Positions 33,174 through 39,597 of a DNA stretch of 39,597 bases are shown here, piece after piece (the stretch's first letter is position 1; every line of letters begins with the position of its first letter). The position numbers and the translations under genes were made by a program. The notes under the pieces are model-generated. The model saw only the letters and a program-made list of their open reading frames with translations. It made no database searches and was not told the DNA's origin. This stretch comes from Desulfobacterales bacterium (lineage in GTDB: Bacteria; Desulfobacterota; DSM-4660; Desulfatiglandales; Desulfatiglandaceae): NCBI GenBank assembly GCA_014382905.1, contig JACNIU010000166.1, positions 1,877 to 41,473 of the forward strand, in the 5' to 3' direction.

Positions 33174-33422
33174 ATTCACGATTGTTTTTTCGTTTACGTC
33201 TGCTTGCGAGGGCTGGGACGTGCGAAGGTATAAAAAACAATGTGGAATAAGATAAACAAATCAGCGAGCTTAGACAAGATTTTTTTGGAAATGGCCCCCA
33301 CAGAATCAGTTTCACAGATGCGTTGCCTATAAAGACAGAATATGCTATAAAAAAATCATGCATCTATCGTAGCCGTTCATGTGCCCAATCTATCTATCTG
33401 ACCCATCTTTCGGAGGGACTTC

Positions 33423-35075
33423 ATGACTGTCTCCCAACTTGCCGGGAAACCGGCTCCCCGCTCACTCCTCGTGAATATCCCCAGGCTCATCACTGCCTAT
33501 TACACCCGGAGGCCGGATGTTTCTGACCCGGCGCAAAGGGTTGCTTTTGGCACATCCGGTCACAGGGGATCCGCTTTCAAAAACAGCTTCAATGAAGACC
33601 ATATCCTTGCCATTAGCCAGGCCATTTGCGATTACAGAAAGGCCAAGGGCTTCAGCGGGCCCCTTTACATGGGGATGGACACCCACGCCCTGTCGGAACC
33701 GGCCATGGCAAGCGCCCTGGAAGTTTTTGCCGCCAATGGGGTGACCGTGATGATCCAGAAAGGAGGCGGTTACACGCCCACACCAGTCATCTCTCACGCC
33801 ATCCTGACGTACAACCGGGGAAAGAAAAGCGGATTCGCAGACGGCGTGGTGATGACACCTTCCCACAATCCACCAACAGATGGCGGCTTCAAATACAATC
33901 CCCCCCATGGCGGCCCGGCAGACACGGATACCACCCGTGTCATCGAAGAGAGAGCCAACGAAATTTTACGCGGTGGCGCCCGGCATATACGCCGGATATC
34001 CTATGAGAAGGCGATTTCCTCGGGGACCACGCACGAATACGACTATGTCGCCCAGTATGTAGATGACCTGGCGAACGTCATCGACATGGATGCCATCGCC
34101 AAATCAGGGCTCAAGGCAGGCGTCGACCCGTTAGGCGGCGCGGGCATCAACTTCTGGAACCCCATCAGAGAACGGTACGGGCTTGACATAGAGGTGGTCA
34201 ACCGGCTTGTTGATCCCACTTTTGGATTCATGACCGTTGACAAGGACGGCCAGATCCGGATGGACTGCTCCTCACCGTACGCAATGGCAAACCTCATCGG
34301 ACTCAAAGACAAATTTGATATCGCCTTCGGCAATGACACCGACGTGGACCGTCATGGCATTGTGACCCGCGGGGCCGGACTGCTCACGCCCAACCACTAT
34401 CTTGCCGTGAGCGTCTGGTATCTTTTCCAGCACCGTCCCGGCTGGAATTCCGAGGCCGCCGTCGGGAAAACATTGGTATCAAGCTCCATGATCGACCGTG
34501 TGGCCTCGTCCCTGAAACGGAGGCTCTGCGAGGTCCCTGTGGGTTTCAAATGGTTCGTGGACGGTCTCATTGACGGTTCCTATGGGTTTGGGGGCGAAGA
34601 AAGCGCCGGGGCTTCTTTCCTGCGGAAAGACGGTGGTGTCTGGACAACGGACAAGGACGGTATCATCATGGACCTTCTTGCCATGGAGATCACCGCGAAG
34701 ACGGGCCGCTACCCCGATGAGCTCTACAGCGACCTGGAAGAGAAATTCGGAAAGGCGGTTTACGAACGTAACGACATACCTGCAACTCCCGCGCAGAGGG
34801 CCGCCCTCAAAAGGCTCTCGCCGGACATGGTGACGGAAAAAGAGCTGGGCGGAGAAAGGATTATGGCCAAACTCACCCACGCCCCGGGGAACGGGGCTCC
34901 CATCGGCGGTCTCAAAGTGGTTGCAAAAAACGCATGGTTTGCGGTGCGCCCCTCGGGAACCGAGGCCATTAATAAGATTTACGCGGAGAGCTTCAAAGGG
35001 GAAGAACACCTGAAAACCGTCATTGAGGAGGCGGTGGCGATTGTTCATAAGGCCTTTAAGTGTGCAGGGCTTTAG
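33423..35075 (+). CDS. pgm: Phosphoglucomutase (alpha-D-glucose phosphate-specific)
   Basis: Interconverts glucose 1- and glucose 6-phosphate. Phosphoserine Ser147 is in [13 protein letters not shown]; metal loop DTDVDRHG, sugar loop [10 protein letters not shown] and phosphate loop [16 protein letters not shown] are all present. FGTSGHRG lies near residue 43. Length 550 matches the PGM_2 type. TCGGAGGG precedes the ATG. The proton ATPase gene follows after 26 nt, so they likely share a transcript. Base composition from here to the window end looks more GC-rich by eye than the lpt operon. Confidence 0.95.
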   Translation: MTVSQLAGKPAPRSLLVNIPRLITAYYTRRPDVSDPAQRVAFGTSGHRGSAFKNSFNEDHILAISQAICDYRKAKGFSGPLYMGMDTHALSEPAMASALEVFAANGVTVMIQKGGGYTPTPVISHAILTYNRGKKSGFADGVVMTPSHNPPTDGGFKYNPPHGGPADTDTTRVIEERANEILRGGARHIRRISYEKAISSGTTHEYDYVAQYVDDLANVIDMDAIAKSGLKAGVDPLGGAGINFWNPIRERYGLDIEVVNRLVDPTFGFMTVDKDGQIRMDCSSPYAMANLIGLKDKFDIAFGNDTDVDRHGIVTRGAGLLTPNHYLAVSVWYLFQHRPGWNSEAAVGKTLVSSSMIDRVASSLKRRLCEVPVGFKWFVDGLIDGSYGFGGEESAGASFLRKDGGVWTTDKDGIIMDLLAMEITAKTGRYPDELYSDLEEKFGKAVYERNDIPATPAQRAALKRLSPDMVTEKELGGERIMAKLTHAPGNGAPIGGLKVVAKNAWFAVRPSGTEAINKIYAESFKGEEHLKTVIEEAVAIVHKAFKCAGL

Positions 35076-35101
35076 CGAGTACAAGAAAAGGAGGTCACTC
35101 G

Positions 35102-37627
35102 GTGGAGATGCAGCAGATCAGCAGTGAAAAGGCCAAAGGAATGAGTCCTGAAGCGCTTTTTAAAGCGCTGTCGTCAAGCAGTGACGGGCTGACGGTCGGG
35201 GAGGCCGGGAAACGTCTTGATCAGTATGGCCCGAACGCCTTGGAGGAAAAAAAAGAGCGCCCCCTCCTTAAGTTCTTAGGTTACTTCTGGGGACCGATCC
35301 CTTGGATGATCGAGGTGGCCCTGATCCTCTCCCTTATTGTAAAGCGTTGGGTGGACGCTGTGATCATCGGCGTGCTTTTGGTCTTCAACGCCGCCATCGG
35401 GTTCTGGGAGGAGCATAAGGCCTCCAACGCCCTGGCCGCCCTCAAGGCTGGATTGGCGCTGAAGGCCCGGGTCCTGCGGGGGGGGAAGTGGCAGGAGGTG
35501 GATGCCGCAGACCTGGTACCGGGAGATATTGTCCGGCTGCGGTTGGGAGAAATCATCCCCGCAGACGTCAAGCTCATTGAAGGAGAATACCTTAGCGTAG
35601 ACCAGTCTGCGTTGACAGGTGAATCGCTGCCGGTGAACAAGAAGGTGGGAGACATCGCCTATTCAGGATCGGCGGTCAAACAGGGGGAAATGGTGGCCCT
35701 GGTGACCGGGACCGGGGGCAATACCTTTTTTGGACGAACCGCTAAATTGGTGGGGGAAGCCGGGGCCGTATCCCACTTCCAGAAAGCGGTGATGCGGATT
35801 GGCGACTTCTTGATTTTTGTTGCTGTGGGCTTGAGTATCATCCTGATTGCCGTGGAGCTTCATCGCGGGGAACCGGTCCTTGAGCTTATCCAGTTCGTCC
35901 TGATCTTGGTGATCGCTTCGATTCCGGTGGCCATGCCCGCCGTGCTTTCCGTAACCATGGCGTTGGGGGCGCTGTCTCTCTCTAAAGAGAAGGCCATCGT
36001 CTCGCGTCTCCAGGCCATTGAGGAGATGGCAGGCGTTGACATCCTTTGCTCAGACAAGACAGGCACCCTTACGAAAAACGAGCTGACCTTGGGTGAGCCT
36101 GTTCTGTTTGGGGCAAAAGATGCCGAAGCGTTGATCTTAGCCGGCGCGCTTGCATCCAGGCCAGAGGATAAGGACGCAATCGACATGTCTGTTATCAACG
36201 GTCTCAAAGACAGGTCCCTTCTTGACAAATACAACCAGACGAAATTCATCCCTTTCGATCCGGTGGGGAAGCGCACCGAGGGTACGGTGACAGGCCCTGA
36301 CGGCCAGACAAGCAAATATACAAAAGGCGCACCGCAGGTGATCCTGGACCTGTGTGATGTGGATGGCGAGACCCGGACAAGGGCCGAAAAGGTCGTTAAT
36401 GATCTGGCGGCCAAGGGGTATCGCACGCTGGGGGTAGCGGGGTCCCGGGCAGACGGCGGCTGGCACTACCTGGGTATTTTGCCTCTGTTTGATCCCCCAC
36501 GGGATGATTCTGCCGAAACCATTGCCCAGGCCAAACAGCATGGGCTCAAAGTCCACATGATCACCGGCGACAATGTCGCCATTGCCTCGGAAATCTCCGG
36601 CCAGTTAGGTATGGGGACGCGTATCCAGGCGGCCACGGAGTTGTTTAAAAGCAACGTGGACCCGACCCACCTGTCCCCGGAAGCAGCCCAAAAAGTAGAA
36701 AACGCCGACGGATTTGCCCAGGTATTCCCGGAACATAAATACGGGATTGTCAAAGCGTTCCAGGATCGGGGACATTTGGTTGCCATGACCGGCGACGGCG
36801 TCAACGATGCCCCTGCCCTGAAACAGGCAGACACAGGCATTGCCGTATCGGGCGCCACGGATGCAGCCCGTGCCGCGGCTGCCCTGATACTGACCGCGCC
36901 GGGCCTGTCCGTTATCATCAAGGCGATCGAAGAGGCGCGCCAGATCTTTGAGCGGATGATGAGCTATACCATCTACCGCATCGCAATGACGATCGATATC
37001 ATGTTCTTTGTGGTATTGGCCGTGTTATCGTTCGATTTCACGCCCCTCACAGCGGTCATGATCATCATCCTGGCCCTGTTGGATGATATTCCGATCATGA
37101 CGATAGCCTATGACAACACCCGCATCGACCCCAAGCCGGTGCGCTGGCAGATGAGCCGCGTGCTTTCCGTCTCTTCGGTACTCGGCCTACTTGCCGTAGC
37201 TGAGACCTTTGGCCTGCTTCTCATCGGATGGGAGTGGCTCAAAAACCCCGAATGGCAGCAATGGATAGAGATCGACAAGCCCCATATCCAGACCATGCTC
37301 TTCCTGCAATTGGTCGCGGGCGGGCATCTCATGCTCTTCCTGACACGCACCAAGAAACTTTTTTTCATACCGCCGTTCCCTTCCCCTGCACTCTTCTGGG
37401 CCATCGTGGGCACCCAGATTTTCGCAGTGCTCATGTGTGCCTTGGGGTGGCTGGTTCCGCGCTTGCCATGGAGCCTGATCGGCCTGGTCTGGGTCTATAA
37501 CATCGTATGGATGTTCATTCAGGACGTTGTCAAAGTAGGGGTGTACTACCTGATAGAGGACCGGCCCATGCACAAACAGAGATATCTCAAGACCGTTAAT
37601 CAATCCTTGCATACCCATGGGTACTAA
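35102..37627 (+). CDS. Plasma-membrane proton-efflux P-type ATPase (P3A)
   Basis: An 841-residue ATP-driven proton pump. Phosphorylation site Asp318 is in CSDKTGTLT; the actuator loop LTGES, nucleotide-domain KGAP and hinge MTGDGVNDAPALKQADTGIAV are intact. In the membrane segment ALLDDIPIMTIAYDN, Asp662 aligns with the proton-carrying Asp of plant/yeast pumps (ALNDGTIMTI), which supports H+ specificity. Roughly ten membrane segments in the usual order. The frame opens at 35060, but GTG 35102 follows GGAGG by 7-8 nt and is preferred. It sits between pgm and pyk. Confidence 0.93.
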   Translation: MEMQQISSEKAKGMSPEALFKALSSSSDGLTVGEAGKRLDQYGPNALEEKKERPLLKFLGYFWGPIPWMIEVALILSLIVKRWVDAVIIGVLLVFNAAIGFWEEHKASNALAALKAGLALKARVLRGGKWQEVDAADLVPGDIVRLRLGEIIPADVKLIEGEYLSVDQSALTGESLPVNKKVGDIAYSGSAVKQGEMVALVTGTGGNTFFGRTAKLVGEAGAVSHFQKAVMRIGDFLIFVAVGLSIILIAVELHRGEPVLELIQFVLILVIASIPVAMPAVLSVTMALGALSLSKEKAIVSRLQAIEEMAGVDILCSDKTGTLTKNELTLGEPVLFGAKDAEALILAGALASRPEDKDAIDMSVINGLKDRSLLDKYNQTKFIPFDPVGKRTEGTVTGPDGQTSKYTKGAPQVILDLCDVDGETRTRAEKVVNDLAAKGYRTLGVAGSRADGGWHYLGILPLFDPPRDDSAETIAQAKQHGLKVHMITGDNVAIASEISGQLGMGTRIQAATELFKSNVDPTHLSPEAAQKVENADGFAQVFPEHKYGIVKAFQDRGHLVAMTGDGVNDAPALKQADTGIAVSGATDAARAAAALILTAPGLSVIIKAIEEARQIFERMMSYTIYRIAMTIDIMFFVVLAVLSFDFTPLTAVMIIILALLDDIPIMTIAYDNTRIDPKPVRWQMSRVLSVSSVLGLLAVAETFGLLLIGWEWLKNPEWQQWIEIDKPHIQTMLFLQLVAGGHLMLFLTRTKKLFFIPPFPSPALFWAIVGTQIFAVLMCALGWLVPRLPWSLIGLVWVYNIVWMFIQDVVKVGVYYLIEDRPMHKQRYLKTVNQSLHTHGY

Positions 37628-37661
37628 AGGGTCGGGGGGTAGGTGTTAAGGAGACAACCTT

Positions 37662-39101
37662 ATGAAACTGCCTTTAAAAAAGACCAAGATCGTCTGCACC
37701 ATCGGTCCGGCATGCCAGTCCAGAAAGATTTTGGAGCGGATGATCAAAAACGGGATGAACGTGGCACGCCTTAATTTTGCCCATGGCGATTTTGAAAGTC
37801 ACAGGGAATTGATATCAGATATCCGCGCCGCAGCAAAAAATGTCGGTGAGCGGGTGGCCATATTGGCCGATCTGCCCGGTCCCAAAATGCGGATCGGCCA
37901 TTTGGTCGAAGAGCCAATCGAACTGGAACGCAACCAGCCCTTCACACTTGTGCCCGGGGATATCGAAGGCAATTCAAAAGGTGTCTCAATAAGCTTTTCA
38001 GGGTTGCCCGGAGCTGTACGCCGGGGGAATATCATTTTTCTCAATGACGGACTTGTTCAGCTTAAAGTAAAAAAAATGAAAGGCGAAGAGGTGCACTGCA
38101 AGGTCTTGGTGGGAGGCCAGCTCCGTTCCTACAAGGGGGTCAACTTTCCCGGGATTGATCTCGGTATCAGTGCGTTTACGGATCGAGACCGGGAATGTCT
38201 CAACTTCGCTTTGGAGCAGGGAGTAGACGCGGTGGGCGAATCCTTTGTCCAGTGCCGGGCTGATATCGAGGCCGTGAGGAAGGCTGCGGCCAAGGCAGGA
38301 CACAACCCCTTTATTATCGCCAAGATCGAACGTTCCCAGGCCCTGAAAAATATCGATGACATCATCGATGCAGCCGATGGAATTATGGTCGCAAGGGGTG
38401 ACCTTGGCGTAGAAGTCCCGATCGAGGAAATTGCCGTCGTGCAAAAAACGCTTATCCGGAAGGCCAACCTGGTGGGAAAGCCGGTGATCACCGCCACCCA
38501 AATGCTCGAATCGATGGTCAACAACCGGCGCCCGACCCGTGCCGAAGTAACCGACGTGTCTAATGCGATCCTTGACGGCACAGATTGTGTCATGCTGTCC
38601 GAGGAATCGGCCTCGGGCGCGTATCCTGTTGAAGCCGTGGGGGTGATGGCCCGCATTGCCCGGGTCACCGAGGCACACCTGAGTGCCCTCCCGGTGCGCG
38701 AGGCCCTTACGGCCGCTGAGACACATGGCAACATAACCGTGGAGGACCTCATATCCATAAGTGTCCATGCCACCGTGAGACGCCTTACCCCTGCGGCCGT
38801 AATCACCCCGACCGAGACCGGAGCAACCGCCAGGCGTATCACCCGTTTCCGCCTCCCGGTCTGGATCGCCGGAGTGAGTGCCAATGAGTCCACATGCCAG
38901 AGACTTCAGTTCTCTTACGGGGTCTATCCTGTCCATGAACCGGAACTCCCTGATAACTGGGAAACCTACACCCGCGACGGGCTTGGGATGCTCGGCATCA
39001 ACAAGGGGCTCGTCATCCTCACACAGGGACCTTCTAAGGGTCGTGGGGGTGGCACCACCAACCGTATGGAGATCATCGATCTGGGTCGGCCGTCCGGGTA
39101 A
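37662..39101 (+). CDS. pyk: Pyruvate kinase
   Basis: Transfers phosphate from phosphoenolpyruvate to ADP. TKIVCTIGPAC, MNVARLNFAHG, ADLPGPKMRIG, the metal/substrate segment IAKIERSQALKN and GIMVARGDLGVEVP, and the signature TATQMLESM with TRAEVTDVSNAILDGTDCVMLSEESASG are all present. Length 479. An AAGGAG precedes the ATG by 9 nt. It follows the proton ATPase by 34 nt, so pgm, the pump and pyk may form one operon. Confidence 0.96.
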   Translation: MKLPLKKTKIVCTIGPACQSRKILERMIKNGMNVARLNFAHGDFESHRELISDIRAAAKNVGERVAILADLPGPKMRIGHLVEEPIELERNQPFTLVPGDIEGNSKGVSISFSGLPGAVRRGNIIFLNDGLVQLKVKKMKGEEVHCKVLVGGQLRSYKGVNFPGIDLGISAFTDRDRECLNFALEQGVDAVGESFVQCRADIEAVRKAAAKAGHNPFIIAKIERSQALKNIDDIIDAADGIMVARGDLGVEVPIEEIAVVQKTLIRKANLVGKPVITATQMLESMVNNRRPTRAEVTDVSNAILDGTDCVMLSEESASGAYPVEAVGVMARIARVTEAHLSALPVREALTAAETHGNITVEDLISISVHATVRRLTPAAVITPTETGATARRITRFRLPVWIAGVSANESTCQRLQFSYGVYPVHEPELPDNWETYTRDGLGMLGINKGLVILTQGPSKGRGGGTTNRMEIIDLGRPSG

Positions 39102-39208
39102 ACGACCGGTGAAAACCGGATCCGTGTTCAGGTTCTTCCTCATTTCCTGCAAGGCGTAATAACCCGTTAGCCTGCTGCAAAAGAAGGTTGTCAGGCCCAG
39201 GTGAGAGT

Positions 39209-39424
39209 ATGCAGCGATTTGCAGTGCTTCAACTTACAGGATGTGCCGGTTGCGAGGTATCCCTTCTCAACGCTGAGAAGTGGATCGATGAGTACCAGTT
39301 GGTCTACATGTCCCTCGTTACCTCAGCGTATACGGTGCCGGAAGTTGATGTCCTGTTGGTGAGCGGGAGCGTTCAAAGCGATGAAGACCTCTTTAGACTT
39401 CGCCGTGCCGTTGGACAAGGATGA
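39209..39424 (+). pseudogene. [NiFe]-hydrogenase small subunit (MvhG-like), N-terminal fragment
   Basis: Residues 1-71 match the N-terminus of group 3 hydrogenase small subunits: LTGCAGCEVSLL with the first cluster ligands Cys12 and Cys15, then VDVLLVSGSVQSDEDLFRLRRA. The frame stops at TGA 39422, where about 180-250 residues with the remaining cluster Cys should follow. The sequence after the stop belongs to the large subunit in another frame. I start at ATG 39209 after AGGTGA; an in-frame TTG lies at 39188. Either a natural deletion or an assembly join. Confidence 0.75.
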
Positions 39425-39597
39425 CACAGCGGTTCCCCATACTCCCGTGGACGGAAAAGGATATGGTTTAGTTGAGGCCCCACGTGGTTCCCTGATCCAC
39501 CGTTACCGTATTGAGAACGGTCTCATCGCAGAGGAAAAGTTCATCATTCCCACGGTGCACAACGTGTTGGCCATTGAAAGGGCCCTGCAGGTGGCGG
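39420..39597 (+). pseudogene. [NiFe]-hydrogenase large subunit (MvhA-like), internal/C-terminal segment, open at window end
   Basis: In the frame of 39420, the translation reads DGKGYGLVEAPRGSLIHRYRIENG and continues to IPTVHNVLAIERALQVA, which is the VEAPRG region found about two-thirds into hydrogenase large subunits. The expected start with its RxCGxC motif is absent. The last 60-odd residues with DPCxxCxxH would lie beyond the window. Together with the small-subunit fragment this implies loss of about 1.4 kb; the size is an estimate. Confidence 0.72.

Noticed and set aside
35860-36426. 188-residue minus frame, and similar frames at 36466-36921 and 37187-37618
   Set aside because: All lie opposite the P-type ATPase and show no family features; long antisense frames are expected in GC-rich genes.
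37998-39152. 384-residue open frame on the minus strand
   Set aside because: It lies wholly opposite pyruvate kinase, which has all family motifs; the antisense translation resembles no protein family. The 254-residue minus frame at 38129-38893 is rejected for the same reason.
39422-39424. TGA at the end of the hydrogenase fragment as a second selenocysteine codon
   Set aside because: Read-through gives HSGSPYSRGRKRIWFS and a stop, unlike any hydrogenase; the downstream homology is in another frame, so this is a deletion junction.

Overview
The window looks like chromosome of a Gram-negative, strictly anaerobic member of the Desulfobacterota (former Deltaproteobacteria). The evidence is an LPS supply and transport operon running into rpoN, hpf and PTS-Ntr genes, a DUF39 homocysteine-synthesis protein, a B12-type acyl-CoA mutase large subunit, Mvh-type [NiFe]-hydrogenase fragments, and short palindromic or low-complexity repeats of a kind I recall from this group. 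This is inference from gene content; no rRNA or marker phylogeny is available.

Layout. 1-3.5 kb: an acyl-CoA mutase large subunit (minus), a tRNA-Gly/tRNA-Cys pair with its own promoter and terminator, and DUF39 (minus). 3.9-10.9 kb: one long plus-strand operon, kdsA-kdsC-lptC-lptA-lptB-rpoN-hpf-ptsN-EIIA(Man)-rimI, coupling KDO synthesis and LPS export to sigma-54 and nitrogen-PTS regulation; rapZ, often found here in relatives, is absent. 11.1-13.6 kb: gap, tpiA, a MITE-like repeat, secG and tRNA-Leu. 13.8-21.5 kb: an M3-type peptidase, an M23 peptidase, a TIGR00725 protein, an MTA/SAH-deaminase-like amidohydrolase, DUF1015, a TrmN6-like methyltransferase, DciA-like and TIGR04076 proteins. 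21.5-24.8 kb: a divergent module (glycosyltransferase 9 and cupin leftward, an unusual phosphoglycerate kinase rightward) bracketed by two inverted copies of a 223-bp element with 33-bp perfect terminal inverted repeats. 24.9-30 kb: a PurN-like formyltransferase, Hsp20, a Lon-family protease, a Cys-rich protein and a methyltransferase. 30-31.3 kb: a selenocysteine-containing peroxiredoxin-like gene beside a flavoprotein disulfide reductase that has lost two internal segments. 31.4-39.1 kb: a GH13 glucoside phosphorylase, phosphoglucomutase, P3A proton ATPase and pyruvate kinase. The window ends in a hydrogenase small-subunit N-terminus joined directly to large-subunit C-terminal sequence.

How it fits together. 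Five glycolysis or glucose-1-phosphate enzymes (gap, tpi, pgk, pyk, pgm) plus a disaccharide phosphorylase suggest use of a stored or scavenged glucoside. The strongest non-routine signals are the UGA-encoded selenoprotein with a SECIS-like hairpin, the inverted MITE pair with a compensatory base change, and three internal deletions in two redox loci.
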